From: Nevskia sp.
GTDB lineage: Bacteria; Pseudomonadota; Gammaproteobacteria; Nevskiales; Nevskiaceae
Assembly: GCA_023229645.1 (NCBI GenBank)
Contig: JALNYU010000020.1
Location: 1-64,000, forward strand
DNA: 64,000 nt
Direction of reading: 5' to 3'
Part shown: one piece after another, positions 13,968 to 22,739 of the stretch
Layout of the letters: each line of letters starts with the position of its first letter
Position numbering within the stretch: the first letter of the stretch is position 1
Program-made: the position numbers and the translations under genes
Notes under the pieces: model-generated
What the model was told of the DNA's origin: nothing
Seen by the model: the letters and a program-made list of their open reading frames with translations, nothing else
Databases searched by the model: none

Positions 13968-16835
13968 TTAGGGAACGGTGAAGGCCAGCGGGTCGGTTGG
14001 CACGACGATCGAGTAATTGGCGGTAGTCGGCTTGTCGAGCGGATTGCGGTCGGCGTCGTCGACCCCGGGCATCTGCACGCGGAAGCCGGTCACCGGGTAG
14101 CTGCCGGCGGTGTAGCTCGGGTTGGGGATGCTTTGCGCGCCGATGCCTGGCACGTCTTCGACATACAGCGTTTCCGGCGGGTTGATCAGCAACCCCATCA
14201 GGCCGTCGCTGTAGGGCGTGACGCCGAAGGTGTTGACGAACAGCGACGGAATCGAGCTTGGCCAGGCCTGCGTTTCGGCGGACTCGGCCGGCGGCGTGGG
14301 CGGTGCCAGCGTGGTCGGCGTGATGATGCCGGCGCCGCCGGCGCCGAAAATGGCGATCTCGAATTCGGTGGTGGCGCTGCCCGCAGCGAAATCCAGCACA
14401 TGCACACCGCTGGCGACCTTGCCGGATGCCGTCACGCCAGTGGTGGCGATCGCCACTTTCTTGTCAAGGTCGAGGTCGGGGTTGCAGAGGATCGCATTTC
14501 CGACACGCGCGCCGCGGTGGCTGGCGTGGATCTTCACCAATGCCTGGTCGAGCAGCGTTTGAATCGCATGGTCGGCATCGGCGCGCGGCGCATCGGGTGC
14601 CCAGTCCTGCTCGCCGCCGCCGGTCAGCAGCGGCACGACGTCAAGCGCGGATTCCCAGGCGCCGCCGTCGAAGCTGCTTTCCAGCGCGCCGCGCAGCGGG
14701 TGCGGAAGCGTGCCGTTCTGCGCCACCGATTCGTCGGCAGTCACCTGCAGGGTATAGCGCTCGCTCACGGTCTGGCTGTGGCGCTGGGTCAGGTGCAGGA
14801 TCGCCATGTCGATGGCGCCGTCGGCGGGGTAGATGAATCCGCCGGATGAATGCGGAATGGCTGCCGGCGCCGGATAGAACACGCCCAGCGTCACGGTCCA
14901 GCCGCTGCCGCCGGCGGCGCCGAGGATGTCCTGCTGGGTGGGGTACTGGTAGCCGCACGGTGCCATGTCGATCTGGGTGCCGCTCCAGCCCAGCGTGGTG
15001 TAGCGCTGGCGCAGCCGCGCGTAGCGGTACTCGAATTCGATGTCGACCGTGTTGATCAGGGTCGAGCGCTGCGGCAGCGACAGCCGCGGCCGCTCATAGA
15101 TCAGATCAGCGTCGCCGAAGGTAGCCCAGGTGGCAGCGATCTCCCACGGCGTCACCCGCATGCCGCCGCTGGCGCCGGCATCGAGGCTGCCTGCCACGGT
15201 AGTCAGCCGCGCCTCGGCATAGTCCCAGTGGTCGTCGAATTCGCCCTGTACTGCCGCGCTGTAGCGACCGCCGACCAGACCGTCGATCACGCTGAGGTCG
15301 AGCGACGCCACACGGTTCTGCAGGTCGTCGACGCATGTCAGCGTCAGCAGCGTGCTGGCAGGGTCGTATTCAGGGGTATCGATGCGGCCGGTGAACAGGC
15401 GCCGTGGCACCGGCGTGCCGCCCACCAGTAGCACGTAATCGAGGCTGATCGGCTGGCCGACGTAATCGAGCGGATCGATCGCGCCGCTGGGCGGCAGCAG
15501 CACCAGACTGGCGATGCGCGCAGCGCCTTCCTCGAACGTCACGCTGGCCTGCCGGGTCAGCTGCGCCGAGACGTCGACGCCAGCGATCAGGCAGCGCGCC
15601 GACCAGTTGCGCGCATCGGCGGCGTCGACCAGCGCCAGCACGGTGGCGGCGCTGGCCTGGCCGCTGGCTACCATGCTCAGTGCGGTGGCGGCGCTGGCCT
15701 GGCCACTGGGGTCGACCAGCGTCAGCGCGGTGGCGGCATAGGCTCCGGAAATCACCGTCAGCGCGGTCGGCGCAGTCGGTGCGGCAGTCGACAGCGTCAT
15801 GGTCAGCTCTGTCGGTGCGACCACATAATTGTCGAGCGCGACGTCGTAGGTATAGACCGCGCCCTGGTTGGTCGTGCTGTCATCGTAGGTCGGGCCGCCG
15901 ACGACCAGAACCGATGCATCCGCCGACAGCGCCGGATTGTAGAACCCGACGATGCTGTCGGCCGAGACCAGCATGTCGCCGCGCTGCACCCAGCTGCCGC
16001 CGGTGTAGTCGAACAGGTAGATGCCGCCGCGGTAATTGCTGACCCCGCTCCAGTTGTAGGCGCCCACCGCCAGCACCGTGCCGTCGCTCGATAGCGCCGT
16101 TCCGATACCGAAATAGCCGGTTCCGGCCGGGTTGCCGGCCACCAGCTTGGCACCGCGCACGCTCCATGCCGACCCGCTCCAGTCGTAGATCCACACCGCG
16201 CCATCGTCGGTAAAGCTGGTGTCGGTCTGCGGTGCGCCGATCGCCAGCATGCTGCCCGTACCGTTCAGCGCGATCGCCGCACCACCCAGCGCCGGTGAGA
16301 CCACGGCGCGCGCGTTCCATGTGCCGCCGGAATAGTCGAAGGCATGAATTCCCACCGCGACCGCCGACCCAATCGCGATCACCGCGCCATCGTCCGACAG
16401 CGCGACACTGCCGCCCATATAATAATTTGCACCGGCGCTGGCCGGAGTCAGCACGCCGCCGCGCTGCACCCAGGTGCCGCCGGTGTAGTCGTAGATGTAG
16501 ACCGCGCCCTGATTGGTGTTGGCCCCCACCTCGCGCCGCGGCGCACCGACCGCCAGAATCGCGCCGTCCGCCGACAAGGCCAGCGCCGAGCCAAAGCGGT
16601 CGTCATGGGCTGCAACGTCGCCCGCCACCAGTACGCTGCCGCGCATCACCCAGGCGCCGCCGATGAGGTCGTAGATGTAGACCGCGCCCTGGTCGTTATA
16701 GGTGCCGCCGTCCCAGAATGGCGCACCGACCGCCATCACCAGGCCGTCGGACGAAACCGCGACGGCGGCGCCATACTGATCGCCATAGCCTGGATCGGCG
16801 GCCAGCAGGCGGGTGCCGCGCTGGGTAATCGCCAT
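13968..16835 (-). CDS. Tail tip/hub protein with N-terminal FG-GAP propeller
   Basis: This 955-aa protein has an N-terminal third (residues 1-330) made of six or so repeats of about 55 residues carrying DRFGSALALSADGAILAVGA-like and GAVYIYD motifs, the FG-GAP beta-propeller signature of integrin-alpha-like proteins. A linker with three ASAATxLxxV-type repeats (about 340-400) follows. The C-terminal 550 residues (from WSARCLIAGVDVS) look like a tail hub: beta-rich, with PLDYVGQPISLDYVLLV and SLPQRSTLINTVDIEFEYRY. The propeller probably decorates the tail tip and binds the host surface. The unit III homologue keeps all three parts. Confidence 0.65.
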   Translation of the reverse strand: MAITQRGTRLLAADPGYGDQYGAAVAVSSDGLVMAVGAPFWDGGTYNDQGAVYIYDLIGGAWVMRGSVLVAGDVAAHDDRFGSALALSADGAILAVGAPRREVGANTNQGAVYIYDYTGGTWVQRGGVLTPASAGANYYMGGSVALSDDGAVIAIGSAVAVGIHAFDYSGGTWNARAVVSPALGGAAIALNGTGSMLAIGAPQTDTSFTDDGAVWIYDWSGSAWSVRGAKLVAGNPAGTGYFGIGTALSSDGTVLAVGAYNWSGVSNYRGGIYLFDYTGGSWVQRGDMLVSADSIVGFYNPALSADASVLVVGGPTYDDSTTNQGAVYTYDVALDNYVVAPTELTMTLSTAAPTAPTALTVISGAYAATALTLVDPSGQASAATALSMVASGQASAATVLALVDAADARNWSARCLIAGVDVSAQLTRQASVTFEEGAARIASLVLLPPSGAIDPLDYVGQPISLDYVLLVGGTPVPRRLFTGRIDTPEYDPASTLLTLTCVDDLQNRVASLDLSVIDGLVGGRYSAAVQGEFDDHWDYAEARLTTVAGSLDAGASGGMRVTPWEIAATWATFGDADLIYERPRLSLPQRSTLINTVDIEFEYRYARLRQRYTTLGWSGTQIDMAPCGYQYPTQQDILGAAGGSGWTVTLGVFYPAPAAIPHSSGGFIYPADGAIDMAILHLTQRHSQTVSERYTLQVTADESVAQNGTLPHPLRGALESSFDGGAWESALDVVPLLTGGGEQDWAPDAPRADADHAIQTLLDQALVKIHASHRGARVGNAILCNPDLDLDKKVAIATTGVTASGKVASGVHVLDFAAGSATTEFEIAIFGAGGAGIITPTTLAPPTPPAESAETQAWPSSIPSLFVNTFGVTPYSDGLMGLLINPPETLYVEDVPGIGAQSIPNPSYTAGSYPVTGFRVQMPGVDDADRNPLDKPTTANYSIVVPTDPLAFTVP

Positions 16836-17350
16836 CAGATTTCCTCGGCCTCAAGCGACCACGCATAAGCCGCGCCAGCCGTATCGAGCGATTCTTCCGG
16901 GCCGCTGCTGTAGCACGACAGCTTCGGGTAGTACATGAACTGATATGAAGTTGCACCGGCCACGGCGGTGGCGGTGGCGGCGTTGACCAGCACGCTCACT
17001 GGCGTGGGCACCAGCTCGTTGCCTACCACGGCCAGCGCGATGACGTTGACCACGAGGTCGCTGCGTCGGGCGGCGGGCAGGGTGGCGTTGACGGTGGCAC
17101 TGTGGAGCGCGCGCGGCTGCATGCACAGGATCTCGACCGGCGCAGACCAGTCGACGCCAGCCAGCGCAGTGGGTGCCCAGCCGTCGCCGCTGATGGTGGT
17201 GGTGAGCTTGCGCCAGTGCTGCTGCTTGACGGCCGCGCCGTTGAGCATGCGGTGTACCGTGGCGCCTTCGAGCGGGCCGTAGGACTGCGCGGCCGGGAAG
17301 GTCTGCAGCGCGATCTCGACGCCGGCGATCTTGAGGGTGGGGACGCTCAT
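16835..17350 (-). CDS. Distal tail protein candidate
   Basis: This 171-aa beta-rich protein (MSVPTLKIAGVEIALQTFPA) sits between the tape measure and the hub, where distal tail proteins are found in siphophages. It is over 95% identical to 52,118-52,633, more than its neighbours. It has ATGA-type overlaps on both sides. Function is inferred from position. Confidence 0.55.
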   Translation of the reverse strand: MSVPTLKIAGVEIALQTFPAAQSYGPLEGATVHRMLNGAAVKQQHWRKLTTTISGDGWAPTALAGVDWSAPVEILCMQPRALHSATVNATLPAARRSDLVVNVIALAVVGNELVPTPVSVLVNAATATAVAGATSYQFMYYPKLSCYSSGPEESLDTAGAAYAWSLEAEEI

Positions 17351-19050
17351 CTGCGGTTGCCTCGTTTGAGTGCTTCGGTGCGCAGGGCTTCGGACATCGA
17401 AGACGCATAGCCAGACGCACCGGCGCCAGGTGAGACTGGCGTTGTATTTATCACCCCGATTTTGGCGATGATCTGGTCAAGGTCTGAAATCAACTGCTGT
17501 GTTTGTGGACCCGGCTTAATGTCGACCTTGACTTCCTTGCCGATGCCGTCGAGCGATGCCTTCAGCTTTTCCGACTGGGCCGCAGCCATGTCCTGCTGCT
17601 GCGACAAACTCTGATAGCGCGCCCGCTCATCAGCCGCCGCACGTTCCAGCGCAGTGGCTTCTGCCAGATTGGCCTGGCGGCGCAGGCTTTCCTTCTTCGA
17701 CACGTCCTCAATGCCATCTGCCAGCGTGCGCAGCGCTTCGGCCTGCTGCTGCACGCTGTCCAGGCTTTCGGTTGATGCGGTGCGCTGCAGCTTCATGGCG
17801 GCGATGGTGGCTTCGAGCGCGGCCAGTGCCTGCGCTTCTGGACCATCGCCAACCGTGCCGCCGTTGGCCTCGGCGCGCAGCTTTTTGGCCTGCTTGAGAT
17901 AGTCTTCTTCGGCCTTGGTTGATTCAGAGAAAGCAGATTGCAGCGCGCTTTGCAGCCGCTTTGCATCGCTGATCTGCTCATTGACAGATTCCTTCAATGA
18001 TGCGGCAATTTCCTTTTTTGATTCTTTCGCGGCATCTGCCTTGCGCACATCGTCTTCGGCGGCCTTGGCATTTTCCTTCTTAGCTGCTGCTGCCTTGTTC
18101 TCGACTGCGATCTGTTCTTCCAGCAACTTGATCAGCGCACGCTGTTCTGCGGCAATGGACGAGGCACGAAGGCTGTTTCGGCTGGCGCCGTCTGTTACTG
18201 CCGCCAGCTTCTCGCGGGCCTGCGACAGCTTATCGGTGGCCGAGGTGATGCGGTCGAGCGTATCTGGGTTGATATTGCCGAAACCGAAAAAGCGGATTTT
18301 GTCGAGCGCCGATCCTTTCTGGATCACGTCATCCATCGCCGATAGGTATTGGTTCAACGATGGCAAAAGTATGCCAATGCCTCCCTGGGCTGCACCAGCC
18401 GCATGCTCCTTCAGCCTGTCCAGGTTATCGCCGAACTTGTCAGCGGCCTCGATCGCCTCGGTGCTCATCACTTTGCCCAGAGCGCCCGCTTCTTCCTTGA
18501 ATCGTCGGACACCTTCACCGGACTCATTCAGCAGCGGGATTAAGCCGGGACCGACCCTTTTGCCAAAGATGTCGATGGCCAGCGAAGTTTTGGTCACCCC
18601 ATCAGGAAGCAAGGCAAAGCGATCTGCCAACGCCTCCAGCGCATCAGCCGGATCGGTGAACTGATTGGGGTCGATTTTCAGCGTTGCGAAAGCCTCAGCA
18701 ACTGGCCCGGTTCCTGTTTTTGCCGCGGCCAGCCCAGCCACCAGCGCGACGAGACTTTTCTGCATGTCCTCGACGCCGGTCATTTTTCCTGCAAATTGCA
18801 GTGCTGTCAGGTTTTCGACTGATGTGCCAGCCTGTGCTGCGGCGTCTTTCACCTCGACCATCGTGTCGACAACGCCTTTGAGCTTGCCGATAAAATAAAC
18901 GACCGTGAATCCGGCAAACAGGTTGCGCAAGATGCCGCTCACCCCGGTGGCAGACTCACCGAGCGAATTGATGCCGCCCTTGGCGGATGCGAACGCGGCC
19001 TTGGTGCGGTCGACCGCGCTCAGGATGATCCGGGTGATTGGGTTGGCCAT
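17347..19050 (-). CDS. Tail tape measure protein
   Basis: This 567-aa protein begins MANPITRIILSAVDRTKAAFA, a start typical of tape measures. It is glycine- and alanine-rich up to residue 250, then a long charged coiled coil (about 260-530). Tape measure length sets tail length; at the usual 0.15 nm per residue this would give a tail near 85 nm. It has exactly the same length in unit III (52,630-54,333), so both phages should have tails of equal length. Confidence 0.8.
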   Translation of the reverse strand: MANPITRIILSAVDRTKAAFASAKGGINSLGESATGVSGILRNLFAGFTVVYFIGKLKGVVDTMVEVKDAAAQAGTSVENLTALQFAGKMTGVEDMQKSLVALVAGLAAAKTGTGPVAEAFATLKIDPNQFTDPADALEALADRFALLPDGVTKTSLAIDIFGKRVGPGLIPLLNESGEGVRRFKEEAGALGKVMSTEAIEAADKFGDNLDRLKEHAAGAAQGGIGILLPSLNQYLSAMDDVIQKGSALDKIRFFGFGNINPDTLDRITSATDKLSQAREKLAAVTDGASRNSLRASSIAAEQRALIKLLEEQIAVENKAAAAKKENAKAAEDDVRKADAAKESKKEIAASLKESVNEQISDAKRLQSALQSAFSESTKAEEDYLKQAKKLRAEANGGTVGDGPEAQALAALEATIAAMKLQRTASTESLDSVQQQAEALRTLADGIEDVSKKESLRRQANLAEATALERAAADERARYQSLSQQQDMAAAQSEKLKASLDGIGKEVKVDIKPGPQTQQLISDLDQIIAKIGVINTTPVSPGAGASGYASSMSEALRTEALKRGNRR

Positions 19051-19053
19051 CGT

Positions 19054-20103
19054 TTAGCCTTGGCCGTCCCGCACCAGGTCTTTGACCTGGCTGCTGCGGC
19101 TGCTGCCAAGCCAGAACCCGGCCACGCTGGCAAAGCCGACGATCAGCAGGGTCTGCAGCGCCATCACGCGCTCGGTCGGGTCGGTGCTGGTCGCCAGCAC
19201 GAAGATGGCTGCGCCGCCGCCGAGGATGACGAACAGCAGCGAGATCAGGTGCACGAACAGCCAGCGTCCGATAATCGGCTTGTCCTGCTGACTGAACACG
19301 CGGGCGGCAGCGATGCTGGCTTCGTCGCGGTCCCATGCGCGCTCCAGCACGTCCATCAGCTCGGCGCGGTTGAGCCGCAGTGATTCGTTGGCGGCTGCCG
19401 CCACTTCTGGATCGGCCTGGACTTTTTCCACGGCGTCCTGCACGTTGGTGGCGCCGGTGGCCTGCATGATGATCTCGCTGGCCTTGACCACGGCCTCGAC
19501 GTTACGCTCGGCGACGTCGGGTGACTTGAAGATTTTGGCGAACTCGGGAATGGCATTGATCAACGCCGGGATAGCTGCGATCAGGAATGGGGCCACGGGC
19601 TTCTCCTCAATGGGTGGAATGGGTTCCGGGTTGATATTGGTGCCGGACAGGAACAGCGCCTTTTCTTCTGCGCGACGGAGCTTCAGTCCGCGCAGCGCTA
19701 CACCGCCTGCCTTGACCCATAAATCGAACTGGCCAGCAGCGGCTGAATAGTTGCCCGCATTGAGCAGGCGCAGCATGGTGCTGGGCTTGCCGTTCTTCAG
19801 GGTGACGAATCCGTCCTTCACATTCTTGGCGCCGGGGCCAAGGTTGTACGCAAAGCTGCACAGCGCATCGCGCTGCGGTGTGGTTAGCGGCACGGTGACG
19901 GCACGATCGACAATCGCGTAGGCTTCCGCCATATCCTCATCGAGCCACGCCTCGGCCTGCTCGGCGGTACAGGTGTCGCCCTTGCGCACACCGCGCGTAT
20001 GCCCCCATGCGATGGTCCATGGCAGCCCGCTTGGGCCTGGATCTGGATAGGCAACCAGGCGCAGCGACTCGCGTTTCTTGATGATGTCCTTGGCGGTTTT
20101 CAT
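19054..20103 (-). CDS. Endolysin (GH24 lysozyme) fused to a C-terminal membrane domain
   Basis: This 349-aa protein has a lysozyme domain at residues 1-155 with catalytic Glu12 in KRESLRL, Asp21 eight residues further, Thr30 near WTIAWGHT, and the FAYNLGPG motif, as in T4/P21-type GH24 muramidases. Residues 170-270 are helical. The C-terminus carries two transmembrane helices (LFVHLISLLFVILGGGAAIFVL and a second near MALQTLLIVGFASVAGFWLG), like phage 3TM holins. It therefore looks like a lysozyme-holin fusion. Unit III has unrelated lysis genes at the same place. Confidence 0.75.
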   Translation of the reverse strand: MKTAKDIIKKRESLRLVAYPDPGPSGLPWTIAWGHTRGVRKGDTCTAEQAEAWLDEDMAEAYAIVDRAVTVPLTTPQRDALCSFAYNLGPGAKNVKDGFVTLKNGKPSTMLRLLNAGNYSAAAGQFDLWVKAGGVALRGLKLRRAEEKALFLSGTNINPEPIPPIEEKPVAPFLIAAIPALINAIPEFAKIFKSPDVAERNVEAVVKASEIIMQATGATNVQDAVEKVQADPEVAAAANESLRLNRAELMDVLERAWDRDEASIAAARVFSQQDKPIIGRWLFVHLISLLFVILGGGAAIFVLATSTDPTERVMALQTLLIVGFASVAGFWLGSSRSSQVKDLVRDGQG

Positions 20104-20300
20104 TTGCCGTTCCTCATGCGTGCAGCGACGGCTTTTTCGTGATCGATCAGGCAGTCTCGGTCGCAGTAAATCAGCTCGGGTTCGAGCGCCTTGCCGCAGC
20201 TCATGCAGCGTCCGCGATGCACCGGGACCGGCTTGCGCAGACTCAGCGCAAAATCGCGCGCCATCTGTTCGTGATGCTCGGCGCGTTCGGCGTCGTCCAT
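20100..20300 (-). CDS. TraR/DksA-type zinc-finger protein
   Basis: This 66-aa protein has a C-x2-C...C-x3-C zinc finger (CMSCGKALEPELIYCDRDC) in the TraR/DksA pattern, preceded by a short helix. TraR-like proteins bind the secondary channel of RNA polymerase. It is nearly identical in unit III (55,491-55,691) although the adjacent endolysin differs. Its position among lysis genes is unusual. It overlaps the endolysin start by 4 bp. Confidence 0.7.
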   Translation of the reverse strand: MDDAERAEHHEQMARDFALSLRKPVPVHRGRCMSCGKALEPELIYCDRDCLIDHEKAVAARMRNGK

Positions 20301-20304
20301 TCTG

Positions 20305-20691
20305 CTAACCCCGCCACTGCCCAGTTTTGACGAACAGCCAGACTGCCGCGAGCAAAGCACCTGCCAGCGCCAGCAGCGGCATGGTTGCCTTAGCCACAGC
20401 ACTCATCAGCTTGAACGTCAGCCAGAATCCCTTGAGGTTTCCAAGCGCTTCGAGCACATCAGCCACTCGCCCAAGGTTCAGATTCAGACTGGCCATGTTC
20501 TCTGCCATGTCGCGGTGGCTTACCAGCAGCTTTTCGATTGAGGATTCGCAATCGGAAACCCGTCCGTGTAAATGCAAAACCGCATCCTCATCGGTGCGGC
20601 GGCGGTGGGCGCTGGCCTGCGAATCCGGCGCATCGTTGTGGCGGCGCTTTACGAAGCGCGGGTCAGGAGTCTTGGTTCGGTCCATGGTCAC
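20305..20691 (-). CDS. XhlA-like tail-anchored membrane protein
   Basis: This 128-aa protein has a basic N-terminus, a central coiled coil (SDCESSIEKLLVSHRDMAEN onward) and one C-terminal transmembrane helix (MPLLALAGALLAAVWLFV). That is the layout of XhlA-type holin partners and it sits in the lysis cluster. It is conserved in unit III (55,696-56,070). A holin-associated role is likely but not proven. Confidence 0.5.
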   Translation of the reverse strand: MTMDRTKTPDPRFVKRRHNDAPDSQASAHRRRTDEDAVLHLHGRVSDCESSIEKLLVSHRDMAENMASLNLNLGRVADVLEALGNLKGFWLTFKLMSAVAKATMPLLALAGALLAAVWLFVKTGQWRG

Positions 20692-20794
20692 GGTTCATCG
20701 CCAGTAATGAAAACACCAACATGCCGGCAGTGAAGCCGGCGGCGCAGCCAGCCCAGAAAGCCAGCCAGCCATTGATTTCAGGAAGGCTGAACAT
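20663..20794 (-). CDS. Small single-pass membrane protein (lysis cluster)
   Basis: This 43-aa protein has one hydrophobic helix (WLAFWAGCAAGFTAGMLVFSLL) and a short polar tail. It overlaps the XhlA-like gene by 29 bp in another frame. The homologue at 56,042-56,152 keeps 30 of 36 or so residues, which supports it as a gene. It could be a pinholin or antiholin component. Confidence 0.5.
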   Translation of the reverse strand: MFSLPEINGWLAFWAGCAAGFTAGMLVFSLLAMNRDHGPNQDS

Positions 20795-20816
20795 GGCTGG
20801 CCTTCAGGGGAGACGA

Positions 20817-21743
20817 TTAGCGCTCAAGCTCGACGGCGAAATATTGCGACAGCGTGGTGCCGTTCTTGGTGGTGTCCTGCAGCACCTTGCCGACCACTTC
20901 GAGCGCGCCGTAGTCATCCGAGATCAGCGCCATCTGCTGCGCCGGGCTTAGGGTGACGCGGTGAACGAGGATGTTGCTGCGCTTGCCGCTGCGCGCTTCG
21001 TTGAGGCCTTCGAAGGTGAACTCGTATTCCTTGGAGGTTTCCACCAGCGCCTGGATGTTGTCGACGACTGCCTTGGTGTAACCGACAGTCCACAGCTCGC
21101 CGTCGATGCTGACGTCGGCGACGACCGAGAGGCCGCTGCCGCTGATGTTGTAGTCGGTACCGGATACCAATGCTGTCTTGCCGGCGCAGGTGACGGTGGC
21201 GGTGCCGTCAACGGTGGTGCCGCCGATGGTGGTGTCGAACGTGGGTGGCGTAGCAGCCGTGGTTCCGGCGGTGGTCACTTTGTAGTAGAAGCCGTTAGCC
21301 ACGGCTGGTACGTAGTATTCGTCAAGCGTCATCGGGTCGCTGTCCACCCGCGTGGCCGCCGCTGCGCCGGGCGTCACCACGGCGGGCGCGGGGGTGGTGG
21401 CGGGCATGGAAGCGAAGCGGGCGAGGCCGCCGGTGGCGTAGACGGCTACAGCCTCGCCGGTGACGGCAGCAGCAGCGACGGCGGTGACCGAGGCGCGCAG
21501 CAGCTTGGCGAAGTTTTCCGGGCTGTAGTCGGTGGCGGTCAGGTTCAGCGCCACGCCAGTGATGCGCGAGATCGCATTTCGCTCGCCGCCGCCTGCGCTG
21601 GTGTAGTCGAGCTGTGACTTGGTTTCTTCTTCCACCGAGAACGACGCAGCGGATACGTTGCCAACTTCGATCGGGGCGGCGGCGGCGCCGACAACCTTGG
21701 CGTGCCATTTGCCCTTGCCGATGTAGCTGTAGTCTGTTGACAT
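20817..21743 (-). CDS. Major tail tube protein
   Basis: This 308-aa beta-rich protein opens YSYIGKGKWHAK and shares with 56,156-56,914 of unit III a tube-protein pattern (FIGKGEA, a SxLDxTxAGGG motif near residue 48, then VHRVTLSPA...ALISDDY near the C-terminus). The unit II protein carries an insert (about residues 145-195, GFYYKVTTAGTTAATPPTFD, then GTTVDGTATVTC) that resembles Ig-like or carbohydrate-binding decoration modules. Confidence 0.65.
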   Translation of the reverse strand: MSTDYSYIGKGKWHAKVVGAAAAPIEVGNVSAASFSVEEETKSQLDYTSAGGGERNAISRITGVALNLTATDYSPENFAKLLRASVTAVAAAAVTGEAVAVYATGGLARFASMPATTPAPAVVTPGAAAATRVDSDPMTLDEYYVPAVANGFYYKVTTAGTTAATPPTFDTTIGGTTVDGTATVTCAGKTALVSGTDYNISGSGLSVVADVSIDGELWTVGYTKAVVDNIQALVETSKEYEFTFEGLNEARSGKRSNILVHRVTLSPAQQMALISDDYGALEVVGKVLQDTTKNGTTLSQYFAVELER

Positions 21744-21767
21744 GATGAGTTCCTTTCGCTGCGGGTT

Positions 21768-22232
21768 TTAGGGGGAGTTGAAGTGGTCGACGAAGCTGAA
21801 TGAGCCGCGCACCTGGGCGATGACGACATCGCTGCCGTCTTCCGGCGACACGATGCTGTAGCCCTCCAGCCGCGCATCGATGGCGGCGCCGTCGAGGTCG
21901 CGCAGCGCATCACCGAACAAGGCTTTTTTGAGATCGCCGACCAGCAGGTGGCCGGTGGCCAGCACGTTGGCTGCGACGGCCTCTTCGGCGAATGCCTCGG
22001 CAATGAAGTTGGTGCGGATCTTGGCGTGCGAACGGTGGGCGATTTCGCTTTCGTTGTCGGCTCCGGATTCATGCAGGCGGCAAAACGGGAACACCTCGCC
22101 GTCCTGGCGCGGCACCGGCCCCAGCAGCACCGATGCGCCGGCGTTGGTGGCGTATCCGTTGGCGATGCTGATCGCCTGCAGGCGCGGCACCAGGCTGGTG
22201 AGCAGGGTGTAGGCTTTGGTCACTTGAGCCAC
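21768..22232 (-). CDS. Tail terminator-like protein
   Basis: This 154-aa protein, conserved in unit III (56,930-57,394), begins with a helix (KAYTLLTSLVPRLQAI) and ends with a beta strand motif DVVIAQVRGSFSFVD. Size, order (after connectors, before tube) and alternating pattern fit a gpU-type tail terminator. Assignment is by position and shape. Confidence 0.5.
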   Translation of the reverse strand: MAQVTKAYTLLTSLVPRLQAISIANGYATNAGASVLLGPVPRQDGEVFPFCRLHESGADNESEIAHRSHAKIRTNFIAEAFAEEAVAANVLATGHLLVGDLKKALFGDALRDLDGAAIDARLEGYSIVSPEDGSDVVIAQVRGSFSFVDHFNSP

Positions 22233-22552
22233 CAGCCGACGATGTAACCGTCGTCCGATTCCGGGCGGTCGAGTTTCCAGCTGCTCTTGCCCATGGCGGC
22301 GATCTGGCCTGCGGTGTAGACGGCCGGGTTGACCGCGAGTGCCACGCCGGGCGCGAAGCCGGCGGCGGTGGCGGTGGCCTTGAGCAGGCTGATGCGGTCA
22401 CGCCGCTCGCTGGATAGGTTGTATTCGCCGATCTGGTCGACACCCCGCGTGAGCGTGGCGTCGAACGCATAAGCGCCCTGGATCAGGGAGATATTGGAAA
22501 AAAGCGCAGCCGAAGCCGCCGCCGTCAGTGACTCGACGGCGGCGAAGTTCAT
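22220..22552 (-). CDS. Head-tail joining protein candidate
   Basis: This 110-aa protein, nearly identical in unit III (57,382-57,714), has an N-terminal alanine-rich helix and a C-terminal strand region ending ESDDGYIVGWWLK. It lies between the capsid and the tail terminator, where gpFII-like stoppers sit. No motif is diagnostic. Confidence 0.45.
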   Translation of the reverse strand: MNFAAVESLTAAASAALFSNISLIQGAYAFDATLTRGVDQIGEYNLSSERRDRISLLKATATAAGFAPGVALAVNPAVYTAGQIAAMGKSSWKLDRPESDDGYIVGWWLK

Positions 22553-22737
22553 GCTGTGCCTTTCGGCGGGCGGACCCGCTTCAGGGGCACAGCCCGCTTG
22601 ACCGGCTCCACCACATACGCGGCGCGGCCGAGGCCGACCACGTAGGCGGCGGTGGGCGTGTCCAGGCTGACCACCGCACCGACTTTCGCCGGGGCGCCGT
22701 CAACCCAGAACGGGCGGATGACTTCGACCTCGACCAT
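22549..22737 (-). CDS. Small structural protein after the capsid gene
   Basis: This 62-aa protein (VEVIRPFWVDGAPAKVGAVV, then TAAYVVGLGRAAYVV) resembles a small beta module often found after major capsid genes. It is conserved in unit III (57,711-57,899). It overlaps the next gene by 4 bp. The function is unknown. Confidence 0.5.
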   Translation of the reverse strand: MVEVEVIRPFWVDGAPAKVGAVVSLDTPTAAYVVGLGRAAYVVEPVKRAVPLKRVRPPKGTA

Positions 22738-22739
22738 GA

